A stretch of 64,000 bases of DNA from Chitinophagaceae bacterium (GTDB taxonomy: Bacteria; Bacteroidota; Bacteroidia; Chitinophagales; Chitinophagaceae): contig JAIEMP010000004.1 of assembly GCA_019752045.1 (NCBI GenBank), forward strand, positions 186,001 through 250,000. Direction: 5' to 3'. Positions 52,966 to 62,847 of this stretch are shown one piece after another. Below the pieces are notes generated by a model. That model saw only the letters and a program-made list of their open reading frames with translations, did no database searches and had not been told where the DNA came from. The translations under genes were made by a program, and so were the position numbers. The first letter of the stretch is position 1, and each line of letters begins with the position of its first letter.

Positions 52966-53121
52966 GACTGTGTTGCAAATTTAGATGCCTGATTCCATGC
53001 GGAGCCAATCGTAATATTATAAAATTGTTAACGAGTTTTTGCATTTTGGGCCCGTTTTTGCCTGCAACCATGCAAAGCTCAAAGTATTCTTATTGGAAAA
53101 TTGAAGTTAATTTTGCTACCG

Positions 53122-55314
53122 ATGAATAAAATTGTCTTACTACTCATACTTACATTCTCCGTTTCTGTTGCTTACGCTCAAACAGCAAAAAACAGAATTT
53201 CTTTTGATACAGGTGATGTCATCATTCCCATGAACAGAGTCATCTGGCACGACAATATTGATAAAGAACAAAAAAGAACGGATAAGGTTGATGGCAAAGT
53301 AGATCAGTTTCTCAAACTGAGTAACAATGATGACCTCAATATCCAAATAACAGATGTGGTTTTGCGCAGAGTAGATCTGTTACAGGAGAATATTGAGCGG
53401 ATGAAAGCCGATAATAATTTTAAAATCGGTTACCTGCGTTCGGTAAGAGAATTGCTGCAGGCCATTGCAATCAACGCAAAGCAAAAAGATATCCCGGCTC
53501 TTATTCCGCAAATTTTTGAGAGTTATGAAGAATGTATGCGCAGGCAGAACGATAAACAAAGCATCCTGCCGGTGTTTCAAAAATTACCTTTCCAGGCAGC
53601 AGAATTACTTGCAACTGTGTTTGCACAAAATCCGGAAATGAATGAAGTGAAAAAAATGGTATTTCTGAAAAAGACCGCCATTAATCCGTCATTTATTATG
53701 CAGGGAATTGATGCATTTCAAAACGAACCGTTTGCAGACAGTCTGGTACTCATTGTTGCAGATAAAGTTCCTCTTGAAGTATATACCTATGCACAGGCTG
53801 TAAAAACAACAGCAGCAAAAGTGATACGCCGCAATACCAATCCGAAAGTGCAAACCATTGCCAAATTGAGCAGCATCATGAATGGTACTTTGTATTTGCC
53901 TTTTTTGGATGAGCTGTTGAATAATCAATTAACCATTGATGAAATAAAAGCAGTGGTTGAAAACGAAATGGCTTATTATAAGCTGCTTGTAAAAACGCAA
54001 ATTAAATATCACAGCCGGATGGCTGCTGCAGATACTCCTGTTCTTGCATCGGTTTTATATCAAATGCTGGAGCGTAAAGCAACAGATGCTTTTGTGAATG
54101 TGATGAATGAGCTGCACGATTCACCTGATCCTGTTCGCATGCGTGTATCTGATGCGTTAACATCGCAGGAAATTTATTACCTGATTGTTACAACAGAAGA
54201 AGTGATCTATACCAGTACGTACACCAAACTGTACGATCGTATGATGACCCGTTTCCCCGGGCGAAGAAGTGATTCCCTGTTGATGAGTGTGCATCTTGAT
54301 AAGTTTAAAAAGTTTATCAAAATGGCAGCGAACTATAACCGTCTGGATGATTTTTTAAAATCAATGCCTGAGCTGCATGGTAACCAGTTGATGTATGCGT
54401 TTGTAAATGGTCTGCAAAAAACAAACTCATTAGAAGATGCAGTGGATGTGGCAGACAGCTATGGCAGTATCAACAATGTTGATCTGCAGAATTTTTTAAA
54501 GACACAGGTAAAACTGAATTATGAAAACAGTCTGAAGAATAAAGACCGGAAAGGTGAAGTGATTTACAATATCCTGTTCACATTGTTTAAGTCGGCTTCG
54601 GATACATCCATGAACTTATCTGCCATACTTGGTATTCCTCCGGTGTATAAAGTTGATTTCAACAGTATAGCAGATGATAGTGGCCGTGTGGTGCAGCATG
54701 TGTTTTTTTATGGCGATGAAGACGGCGTAACTTCTTACCGGAATTTTATGGGATTGTTTAATGGCAAACCTGAATGGAAAGTGGTAACAGGAAAAGAATG
54801 GGTGACCATTACATCAACAAAAGGAAAGCCATACAGTATCTATGCTAATCTTCCGTTGGATTATAAACAGGATCTGGATCAGCAGGCACAACAGCATTTA
54901 ATTGAGTATTTAACAAAGAACCGCATCAACCCCACTTTTGTAGTGCACCGTGGGCACAGTTATCATTTAAAATACACCATTCAGCAAATGATGCCTTCTT
55001 CACGCATTGTGATGCTGGGCTCCTGCGGAGGTTATCAGAATCTGGCAAAAATTTTAAATGTAAATGAAGATGCACACATCATTTCAACCAAACAGGTAGG
55101 AAGTTATTCAGTAAACGAACCCATCCTGCGTGCATTAAATGAAACTATCCGTAACGGAAATAATATTGAATGGATTCCTGTTTGGCAGCAGATCACCAAC
55201 TCAGTGAAAGGAGATCCCAAGGCAAATGAATTGATGAAAGATTATGTGCCTCCACATAAAAATCTCGGCGCTATTTTTATTAAAGCATATCGAAAAGCAA
55301 CCGGTGAAATGTAA
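53122..55314 (+). CDS. Secreted protein with a C-terminal clan-CD-like cysteine peptidase domain
   Basis: A 730-residue exported protein I cannot place in a named family. Start chosen at ATG 53122 (the frame also has TTG 53101); it has a clear signal peptide (MNKIVLLLILTFSVSVAYAQ). Residues about 25-520 are helical with repeated charged helices (MNELHDSPDPVRMRVSDAL, RFPGRRSDSLLMSVHLDKF). The C-terminal part contains a beta strand ending in His, FVVHRGHSYH (His609, His612), and a second strand MLGSCGGY (Cys635), 23-26 residues apart. This strand-His-Gly / strand-Cys-Gly order is the hallmark of clan-CD peptidases (caspase, separase, CHAT). Next to a DUF5690-like transporter gene. Confidence 0.6.
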   Translation: MNKIVLLLILTFSVSVAYAQTAKNRISFDTGDVIIPMNRVIWHDNIDKEQKRTDKVDGKVDQFLKLSNNDDLNIQITDVVLRRVDLLQENIERMKADNNFKIGYLRSVRELLQAIAINAKQKDIPALIPQIFESYEECMRRQNDKQSILPVFQKLPFQAAELLATVFAQNPEMNEVKKMVFLKKTAINPSFIMQGIDAFQNEPFADSLVLIVADKVPLEVYTYAQAVKTTAAKVIRRNTNPKVQTIAKLSSIMNGTLYLPFLDELLNNQLTIDEIKAVVENEMAYYKLLVKTQIKYHSRMAAADTPVLASVLYQMLERKATDAFVNVMNELHDSPDPVRMRVSDALTSQEIYYLIVTTEEVIYTSTYTKLYDRMMTRFPGRRSDSLLMSVHLDKFKKFIKMAANYNRLDDFLKSMPELHGNQLMYAFVNGLQKTNSLEDAVDVADSYGSINNVDLQNFLKTQVKLNYENSLKNKDRKGEVIYNILFTLFKSASDTSMNLSAILGIPPVYKVDFNSIADDSGRVVQHVFFYGDEDGVTSYRNFMGLFNGKPEWKVVTGKEWVTITSTKGKPYSIYANLPLDYKQDLDQQAQQHLIEYLTKNRINPTFVVHRGHSYHLKYTIQQMMPSSRIVMLGSCGGYQNLAKILNVNEDAHIISTKQVGSYSVNEPILRALNETIRNGNNIEWIPVWQQITNSVKGDPKANELMKDYVPPHKNLGAIFIKAYRKATGEM

Positions 55315-55322
55315 TTAGAGAA

Positions 55323-55356
55323 GGTGAGTCACTCGCTGGTTTTAGAGTGGTTCACC
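55323..55356. repeat. Intergenic hairpin, GGTGAGTCAC family, copy 2
   Basis: Arms 55323-55334 and 55345-55356 pair over all 12 positions (two G-U pairs) with a 10-base loop. It shares the GGTGAGTCAC start with the hairpin at 14327-14356. It overlaps the GTG start possible for the next gene. Confidence 0.6.
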
Positions 55357-56672
55357 TGCAAAAATTCCATTATCTTCCCGTTGCTTTGAGTCTACGACTA
55401 CATACTCCTTCAACTTTTACAGCGAAGCAAATTGCCAATGCAGTTTACTTAGCTGTGCTTGTTTTTTTTACTTATGCTTCCATTTTCGCATTTCGCAAAC
55501 CTTTTACTGTTGCCACTTTCGATGGGTTAAAGTTCTGGAATGTATCTTATCAAACTCTGCTAATCATCAGCCAGGTGGTTGGCTATATGCTCAGTAAATT
55601 TTATGGCATCAAATTTATTTCTGAACTGCAACGGCATGGCAGATGGAAGACCAGCTTGCTGATGGTAGGTGTTGCATGGTTGAGTTTATTGTTATTTGCT
55701 GTTGTACCTGCACCATGGGGTATGCTTTGTTTTTTTATCAATGGATTTACACTCGGCTTTATGTGGGGAGTGGTGTTTAGTTATGTAGAAGGAAGAAGGG
55801 CCACCGATTTTATTGGCGTAGTGCTGGCCGTTAGTTTCATTTTTGCCGGTGGGTTTAGCCGCAGTGTTGGCAAATGGCTCATCTTAAACTGGAACGTAAC
55901 AGAGTACTGGATGCCGTTTGCAACAGCAACCTTGTTTGCAGTGCCGCTTGTGTTGTTTTATTTTTTTCTGGAGAAAACTCCTTTACCTGATTCGGATGAT
56001 GTTGCTGAGCGAACCATTCGCTTACCAATGAACAAACCTGAACGTTCTGCTTTTTTAAAACAGTTCAAAGCAGGTGTAGTTGCGTTTGTGATCATTTATT
56101 TATTGCTCACTATTATGCGTGACCTGCGGGATAATTACATGGCCAATATGTGGAACGAGTTGGGTTATGCAAAAAATGCATCGGTGTTTGCCAAAACAGA
56201 AACCATCACTTCATTAATTGTACTTGGCTTAATCGGCATGATGGTTTTTGTACGAAAGAATATACGTGCATTCCGCATTATACATTATTTACTTATTCTT
56301 GGTTTTGCAGTTGCAGGTATTTCTTCTTTATTATTTAAAGGCGGGTTCATCAGTGGTGCTGAATGGATGCAGTTTACAGGTCTGGGCTTATATATTGCTT
56401 ATGTGTTGTTCAACAGTGTATTTTTTGAACGGCTGCTGGCATCATTCAGCATTGCAGGTAATGTTGGCTTTTTGATTTATATGGCCGATGCATGGGGTTA
56501 TTTGGGAAGCATTACTGTGATGTTATCAAAAGAACTGTTTAAACTGCAGCTCAACTGGGTTTCGTTTTATTCTCAACTGGTGATTGTTTTTGCAGTTGTT
56601 GGCGTAGTTGCCAGCATTTTTTCACTTGTATATTTTGCTCAAAAACACAGTCAGCTAAAACCGGCAGAATGA
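55347..56672 (+). CDS. DUF5690/MFS-like membrane transporter
   Basis: A polytopic inner-membrane protein (441 residues from the GTG at 55347; 428 from a TTG at 55386, which may be the true start because the GTG lies within a repeat hairpin). About 12 hydrophobic helices are evident, with the major-facilitator-style layout of two six-helix halves. The sequence AFRKPFTVATFDGLKFWNVSYQT and MRDLRDNYMANMWNELGYAK resembles the DUF5690 family. The substrate is unknown. It follows the peptidase-like gene by 32 bases and precedes an ABC exporter. Confidence 0.75.
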   Translation: MVHLQKFHYLPVALSLRLHTPSTFTAKQIANAVYLAVLVFFTYASIFAFRKPFTVATFDGLKFWNVSYQTLLIISQVVGYMLSKFYGIKFISELQRHGRWKTSLLMVGVAWLSLLLFAVVPAPWGMLCFFINGFTLGFMWGVVFSYVEGRRATDFIGVVLAVSFIFAGGFSRSVGKWLILNWNVTEYWMPFATATLFAVPLVLFYFFLEKTPLPDSDDVAERTIRLPMNKPERSAFLKQFKAGVVAFVIIYLLLTIMRDLRDNYMANMWNELGYAKNASVFAKTETITSLIVLGLIGMMVFVRKNIRAFRIIHYLLILGFAVAGISSLLFKGGFISGAEWMQFTGLGLYIAYVLFNSVFFERLLASFSIAGNVGFLIYMADAWGYLGSITVMLSKELFKLQLNWVSFYSQLVIVFAVVGVVASIFSLVYFAQKHSQLKPAE

Positions 56673-56756
56673 TTGCCATTCATCCTTTTTGCATTCCATT
56701 AAACGGAAGCATGCAGCCTGCTGCACGAAAGCATTTACCTTTACGCCAAATTATCA

Positions 56757-58550
56757 TTGGCGTTGGAACAACAGGTACAGAAAAAAAAGCTGTTCGATTT
56801 TCGGTTACTCAGCAGGATCATTTCTTATGCATCTCCTTACAGGGCAAGATTTAATGGCTCCATTGTGTTGGCAATTGTGTTGGCTATCATGGCACCCATT
56901 CGCCCGTGGTTGATTAATACAACGGTGAATGATTATATACAGCACAACATTGCTGAAATGGTGGTTCGTATTACCATTTACCAGATTATACTTATTATCA
57001 TAGAAACAATTCTACGCTTCTTCTTTTCATTTTATACATCATGGCTGGGGCAGGCAGTTGTAAAAGATCTGAGGGTAAATGTGTTTAAAAAAATTCTTGG
57101 ATTGAATCTCCGTCAGTTCGATCAGACACCTATCGGCACACTCACTACACGAACAGTGAATGACATAGAAACCATCAGTGATGTTTTTGCAGAAGGGTTT
57201 ATTCCCATTCTTGCAGATTTTTTAACCATCATTGCGGTGCTCTTCACCATGTTCTATATCAACTGGCAGTTAACATTGATCTGTTTAATACCGTTTCCTT
57301 TTTTGATTTTAGCCACCTATTATTTTAAAGAAAGTGTAAATAAAAGTTTTCATCGTGTAAGAAATGCAGTAGCAGCGTTAAATGCATTTGTACAAGAACA
57401 TATACAGGGAATGCAGGTGGTACAGGCGTTTGCAGTAGAAGACAAGGAGTTTAATAAATTCAGAAAGATCAACAAAGAACATCGGAATGCAAACATCAAA
57501 GCCATCTTTGCTTATTCTGTTTTCTTTCCGGTTGTAGAAATCATACTTGCTGTATCGCTTGGTTTATTGGTTTGGTATGGGGCCGGACAGGCGGTATCAA
57601 ACAGCAATGGCGATTCAGCTAAGATGGCCGGCGAAATCATGGCCTTTATTATTTTGCTCAACATGCTGTTTCGTCCGTTGCGTTTTATTGCCGATAAATT
57701 CAACGTGCTGCAAATGGGCATGGTGGCCAGTGAACGGGTATTTAAAGTGCTTGATAATAAAGATGAAATTGCTCCTTCTGCAGCAAATGCTTACAACCCT
57801 GTTGCTGCAGTGCCGGGGAAAATTGAATTTGATCAGGTTTCGTTTGCATATACAGATGAGAATTGGGTGCTGAAAAATATTTCATTTACTGTACAGCCCG
57901 GTGAAACCGTTGCACTGGTTGGACATACAGGAAGCGGCAAAACATCCATCATCAGTTTGCTTAACAGGTTGTATCATATTCAAAAAGGGGCCATCAAAGT
58001 TGATGATGTAAAGATTGAAGACTACAATCTGGATGCCCTTCGCAGCAAAGTGGGTGTGGTATTACAGGATGTATTTTTGTTTGCAGGCACCATTACAGAA
58101 AATGTTACACTTCGTAACGATGCCATTCCAAAGGAAAAAGTAATAGAAGCTGCAAAAATGATTGGCATGCACGATTTTATTATGCGGCTGCCCGGCAATT
58201 ATGATTTTGATGTGATGGAGCGTGGTGCAACTATGAGTCAGGGCCAGCGGCAGTTGCTGAGTTTTATCCGTGCGTTATTGTACAATCCATCCATTTTAAT
58301 TTTGGATGAAGCCACTTCGGCAGTTGATACAGAAACTGAACAGCTTATACAACATGCCATTGATACGTTAATTGAAGGTCGGACTTCTATTGTAATTGCC
58401 CACCGCCTTTCAACCATCCGCAAAGCCGATAAAATTATTGTGCTGGATAAAGGGGAGATCAAAGAAATGGGAACACATGATGAACTGCTTGTACTTGGTG
58501 GCTATTACAGCAAGCTGCACGAAATGCAGTTTACGAAAGCTATTGTATAA
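56757..58550 (+). CDS. ABC exporter, fused permease and ATPase (half-transporter)
   Basis: A 597-residue ABC half-transporter that would homodimerise, typical of lipid, drug or peptide exporters. Six membrane helices lie at about 20-310 and the nucleotide-binding domain at about 345-597. Walker A GHTGSGKTS begins at residue 389, the signature MSQGQRQLLS at 493, Walker B ILILDEATSA with Asp517-Glu518, and the H-loop in VIAHRLS. The start is a TTG at 56757, supported by a TACCTTTA -7-like element 14 bases earlier and no in-frame ATG. The last 297 bases are present again as a decayed copy 0.5 kb downstream. Confidence 0.9.
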   Translation: MALEQQVQKKKLFDFRLLSRIISYASPYRARFNGSIVLAIVLAIMAPIRPWLINTTVNDYIQHNIAEMVVRITIYQIILIIIETILRFFFSFYTSWLGQAVVKDLRVNVFKKILGLNLRQFDQTPIGTLTTRTVNDIETISDVFAEGFIPILADFLTIIAVLFTMFYINWQLTLICLIPFPFLILATYYFKESVNKSFHRVRNAVAALNAFVQEHIQGMQVVQAFAVEDKEFNKFRKINKEHRNANIKAIFAYSVFFPVVEIILAVSLGLLVWYGAGQAVSNSNGDSAKMAGEIMAFIILLNMLFRPLRFIADKFNVLQMGMVASERVFKVLDNKDEIAPSAANAYNPVAAVPGKIEFDQVSFAYTDENWVLKNISFTVQPGETVALVGHTGSGKTSIISLLNRLYHIQKGAIKVDDVKIEDYNLDALRSKVGVVLQDVFLFAGTITENVTLRNDAIPKEKVIEAAKMIGMHDFIMRLPGNYDFDVMERGATMSQGQRQLLSFIRALLYNPSILILDEATSAVDTETEQLIQHAIDTLIEGRTSIVIAHRLSTIRKADKIIVLDKGEIKEMGTHDELLVLGGYYSKLHEMQFTKAIV

Positions 58551-58554
58551 AAAA

Positions 58555-58574
58555 ACCACCGGCAAAGCGGTGGT
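58555..58574 (-). terminator. Intrinsic terminator of the PepSY-like gene
   Basis: On the minus strand ACCACCG pairs with CGGTGGT over a 6-base loop, followed by TTTTTTTAT. It lies 29 bases past the lipoprotein stop and also follows the ABC gene on the plus strand. Confidence 0.8.
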
Positions 58575-58602
58575 AAAAGAAACTGGTATTGAAAAACTAC
58601 AT

Positions 58603-58914
58603 TTATTTTAATCTCTTTTCTGACAGGAAAGTGCCGTTTGCACTAAAGATTGCCTGCCAGCGTTGGGCTCCTAACCAGAATTTTACTTTGTAAGTGTTCC
58701 CATCTTCTATCTGCCATTCAATTTCACCACCGGCATTGGGGTATTTGGCTTTAAATGCATTCATAACAGCTGCAGGAACCTGTGATACCGGAAGATTGGG
58801 TTGGTTACGTGAAGATAATGTGCTGCTGTCGTCTGTTGAAGAAACAACATCGTTCACTTTGCTGCAGGAGCTTACTGCAATTAAAAGGAGTACTGCAAGA
58901 ATTGAATTTTTCAT
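58603..58914 (-). CDS. PepSY-like lipoprotein
   Basis: A 103-residue lipoprotein (lipobox VSSC, Cys17) with a C-terminal PepSY-like domain: VPAAVMNAFKAKYPNAGGEIEWQIEDGNTYKVKFWLGAQRW at about 48-88 matches the PF11396-type putative beta-lactamase-inhibitor-like PepSY repeats common in this phylum. It is probably periplasmic. It is an isolated minus-strand gene convergent with the ABC exporter, with its own terminator. Confidence 0.75.
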   Translation of the reverse strand: MKNSILAVLLLIAVSSCSKVNDVVSSTDDSSTLSSRNQPNLPVSQVPAAVMNAFKAKYPNAGGEIEWQIEDGNTYKVKFWLGAQRWQAIFSANGTFLSEKRLK

Positions 58915-59074
58915 AACACCTGATTTTTTGTTTAGTGATTAAAAGAATAGATTAAAAGTAGAAATGCAAACACATGGCTGCAAACGAACTCGGGTGAATG
59001 CACATGATGCGCTGTTTAAAAAGGAATTAATGGCGGTTGAACCGGATACTGTAGTGTAGAATTCTTTTTTTGCA
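58915..59074. other. 160-base stretch before the ABC remnant
   Basis: No gene is supported. A short open stretch (58962-59057, 31 codons from ATG, reading MQTHGCKRTRVNAHDALFKK) might be part of the same degraded insert, but it has no recognised family. It probably also carries the PepSY-like gene's promoter. Confidence 0.3.
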
Positions 59075-59371
59075 TTGCTGAGTTTTATCCGTGCTATATT
59101 ATACAATTCATCCATTTTAATTTTGGATGAATCCACATCGGCAGTTGATACAGAAACAGAACAACTTATACAACAGGCCATTGATACGTTAATTGAAGGA
59201 CGGACTTCTATTGTAATTGCCCACCGTCTTTAAACCATCCGCAAAGCCGATAAAATTATTATGCTGGATAAAGGCGAGATCAAAGAAATGTGGAAGAATG
59301 ATGAACTGCTGGAACATGACGGCTACTAAAGCAAGCTGCATGAAATGCAATTTTCGAAGGCAGTTGTTTAA
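59075..59371 (+). pseudogene. Decayed copy of the last 99 codons of the ABC exporter
   Basis: 59075-59371 aligns without any gap to 58254-58550 (codons 500-597 plus stop of the exporter), with about 33 mismatches in 297 by hand count (about 89% identity). Two in-frame stops have arisen, CTT-TAA (orig. TCA) near 59231 and TAC-TAA (orig. TAC) near 59327. Roughly 13 differences are synonymous third-base changes, hinting that the copy was once under selection. There is no start and no 5' part of the gene. Confidence 0.85.
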
Positions 59372-59394
59372 TAGTTAATTTATAGTAGTAGGTG

Positions 59395-59628
59395 ATGCGA
59401 GGGATATTTTTTACCTTGCAGCTAGTGGAAAAGAAGAAATACGATACAAATCAAGTTGCTTCACTTGTAAAGGAATCCTTCATTCCGTACGAAAAGCAGG
59501 GTGAACACGAAACTCTTCGGCGGCGGCAGGCTATTTTGATGACGGACGAAGAAAAATTTAAACTTTTCTGCCGTATGTTAAAACGTGGGGTTATGTTTAA
59601 AAGGGCTATTATTACTCACAAGAAGTAA
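59395..59628 (+). CDS. Small protein paired with a minimal nucleotidyltransferase
   Basis: A 77-residue basic protein (DTNQVASLVKESFIPYEKQG, then LRRRQAILMTDEEKFKLFCRMLKRG) with no recognised domain. It reads directly into the nucleotidyltransferase gene (15-base gap), so the two are probably one transcript. GTG 59392 is the alternative start. Similar small genes precede such nucleotidyltransferases in the phylum; possible antitoxin or partner (inference). Confidence 0.55.
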   Translation: MRGIFFTLQLVEKKKYDTNQVASLVKESFIPYEKQGEHETLRRRQAILMTDEEKFKLFCRMLKRGVMFKRAIITHKK

Positions 59629-59643
59629 TTCAATCATTTCTTT

Positions 59644-60132
59644 ATGGACATTATGGACGAAGATTTGCTGAGGTTCTGGCAAGTGCTGAACAACAATGAA
59701 GTGCAGTATATAATGGTTGGAGGACTTTCTGTAAATTTCAATGGTCACAACAGGGTAACAGATGATCTTGATATATGGATAAAAGATAGTCTTGAAAACA
59801 GAAAGAGATTCAGGAAATCTTTTATTGATTTAGAGTATGGAGACTTTTTATCTTTTGAAACAACACAATTTATACCCGGCTGGTCGCAATTTTATGTTGG
59901 CCCCGGAATTGTTCTTGATATAATGACAACTATGAAAGGTCTGGAGCATTTTTCGTTTGATGAATGTTATGATAACGCCTCAGTTGCAAATATTGATGGA
60001 ACAAAGGTTCCGTTCTTGCATATTAATCACTTGGTAGAAAATAAACGGGCAGTTGCCCGGCCAAAAGACCTCGATGATGTTAGAGAACTCGAAAAAATAA
60101 TCGAAGAACGTCGCAAAATGGGTCTCGATTAA
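59644..60132 (+). CDS. Minimal nucleotidyltransferase (DNA polymerase beta superfamily)
   Basis: A 162-residue protein with the nucleotidyltransferase signature: VGGLSVNF (Gly26, Gly27, Ser29), the DxD pair in TDDLDIWI (Asp41, Asp43), and the third acidic residue in VLDIMTT (Asp92). This is the fold of AbiEii/MNT-type proteins, which add nucleotides to tRNA or partner proteins in toxin-antitoxin systems, and of DUF6036 proteins. Start MDIMDE at 59644, with an in-frame ATG at 59653. Whether this one is a toxin is not known. Located directly upstream of the ATP synthase promoter. Confidence 0.75.
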   Translation: MDIMDEDLLRFWQVLNNNEVQYIMVGGLSVNFNGHNRVTDDLDIWIKDSLENRKRFRKSFIDLEYGDFLSFETTQFIPGWSQFYVGPGIVLDIMTTMKGLEHFSFDECYDNASVANIDGTKVPFLHINHLVENKRAVARPKDLDDVRELEKIIEERRKMGLD

Positions 60133-60192
60133 CCTGAACAACTTTTTTCCATTTTCGAAGTCTCAATTCCCCGTTTTTAACCCACCGCTCCT

Positions 60193-60200
60193 TATCTTTG
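60193..60200 (+). promoter_or_regulatory. Probable -7 promoter element of the ATP synthase operon
   Basis: TATCTTTG matches TAnnTTTG exactly, 20 bases before the atpB ATG. Confidence 0.6.
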
Positions 60201-60220
60201 CGCCAAATTTCAGGAAAAGT

Positions 60221-61632
<1,412 letters not shown>

Positions 61633-61646
61633 TCGCACAAACGATT

Positions 61647-61686
61647 TACTGCATCCAAAGTACAGGACGGCGGATGCAGTATTTTT
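61647..61686 (+). terminator. Terminator-type hairpin between atpE and atpF
   Basis: TACTGCATCC (61647-61656) pairs exactly with GGATGCAGTA (61672-61681) over a 15-base loop, followed by TTTTT. It lies within an 86-base gap in an operon whose other gaps are short. It probably gives partial termination or stabilises the atpE end, allowing more c than b/delta/alpha. Confidence 0.75.
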
Positions 61687-61718
61687 AAAATTTATCTGAA
61701 CTTATTTAAATACAGCAC

Positions 61719-62213
61719 ATGAATTTACTTACTCCCGGCTTTGGCTTATTAGTCTGGACATTGTTAGCCTTCTTAGTGGTATTTTTTCTGTTGAAAAAGT
61801 ATGCATGGCCTGCTATCATTAAAGGTTTAACCGAAAGAGAGCAAGGTATTGCAGAAGCGTTGGCAACTGCAGAAAAAGTAAAAGCTGAAATGGCTTTGCT
61901 TAAAAATGAAAACGAAGCATTGCTTGCAAAGGCACGTGAAGAAAGAGCGCAGCTTTTAAAAGAAGCACGTGAAACAAGAGATAAAATTGTGAACGAAGCA
62001 AAGGATCAGGCAAAGGCAGAAGCCAATAAAATTATGGTAGAAGCAACAGCTGCAATTAATCAGCAAAAGATGGCTGCGTTAACCGATGTAAAAAATCAGG
62101 TGGGTAACCTGGTGATTGAAGTGAGTGAAAAAGTTTTACGTCGTGAGCTGGGCAACAGAGCAGAGCAGGAAGCATACATCAACAAATTAGCTGAAGTAGT
62201 TAAATTAAACTAA
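61719..62213 (+). CDS. atpF: F-type ATP synthase subunit b
   Basis: A 164-residue stator subunit: one N-terminal membrane helix (~8-27, LLVWTLLAFLVVFFLLKKYAW) then a long coiled coil (EREQGIAEALATAEKVKAEM through VNEAKDQAKAEANKIMVEA), ending in the delta-binding region VSEKVLRRELGN. A single b gene, with no b' copy seen. atpH follows 11 bases later. Confidence 0.96.
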   Translation: MNLLTPGFGLLVWTLLAFLVVFFLLKKYAWPAIIKGLTEREQGIAEALATAEKVKAEMALLKNENEALLAKAREERAQLLKEARETRDKIVNEAKDQAKAEANKIMVEATAAINQQKMAALTDVKNQVGNLVIEVSEKVLRRELGNRAEQEAYINKLAEVVKLN

Positions 62214-62224
62214 GCATTTTCATT

Positions 62225-62788
62225 ATGCAGAATCCCCGTCTTTCAGGTCGTTATGCAAAATCACTGGTGGTGCTTGCTCAGGAGCAGAACCAGCTTGATG
62301 CTGTACATACGGATATGAAATATTTACAGCAGGTGTGTAAGCAAAGCAGAGAGTTTACCAATTTGCTGCGCAGCCCTGTTATTAATGCTGATATTAAAGA
62401 AAAGATAGTAAAAGAAGTAATCAGCAAAAACATCAGTGAACTTTCAGCAGCATTTATTCATTTGCTTGTAAGAAAAGGTCGTGAAAGAAACCTCCCCGAA
62501 ATAGCTGTTGCATTTATTGAGCAATACAATGAGATCAATGAGATCCATACCATTAAACTCACAACGGTATCTGTAGCCAGCGAAGAATTGAAAGCAGCCA
62601 TCATACAAAAAGTAAAAGCAGATACTGCAATTCAGAAAATTGAATTAGAGACTGTAGTTGACGAAGCCATTATCGGCGGGTTTCAGTTAGAGTACAATGG
62701 TAATTTAATTGATGCAACTATTGCAAGAGATCTGCGTGATATTCAAAAGCAGTTTGAGAAAAACATTTACGTTCGGAATATTCGATAA
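62225..62788 (+). CDS. atpH: F-type ATP synthase subunit delta
   Basis: A 187-residue stator subunit (OSCP homologue) that links the b dimer to the alpha/beta hexamer. The N-terminal helical domain has SGRYAKSLVVLAQEQNQLDAV, and the C-terminal conserved end GGFQLEYNGNLIDATIARDLRDIQKQF is clear. Normal length. Confidence 0.96.
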   Translation: MQNPRLSGRYAKSLVVLAQEQNQLDAVHTDMKYLQQVCKQSREFTNLLRSPVINADIKEKIVKEVISKNISELSAAFIHLLVRKGRERNLPEIAVAFIEQYNEINEIHTIKLTTVSVASEELKAAIIQKVKADTAIQKIELETVVDEAIIGGFQLEYNGNLIDATIARDLRDIQKQFEKNIYVRNIR

Positions 62789-62847
62789 TCAAAATTGTAA
62801 ACTCTCCTCATTCCACGTTATAAAAGTGAGGACTAAAATAAAGCGTT

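Noticed and set aside
58939-59181. 80-residue minus-strand frame near the ABC remnant
   Set aside because: Antisense of the decayed exporter copy; the intact exporter shows the same antisense frame, so it is inherited from codon use.
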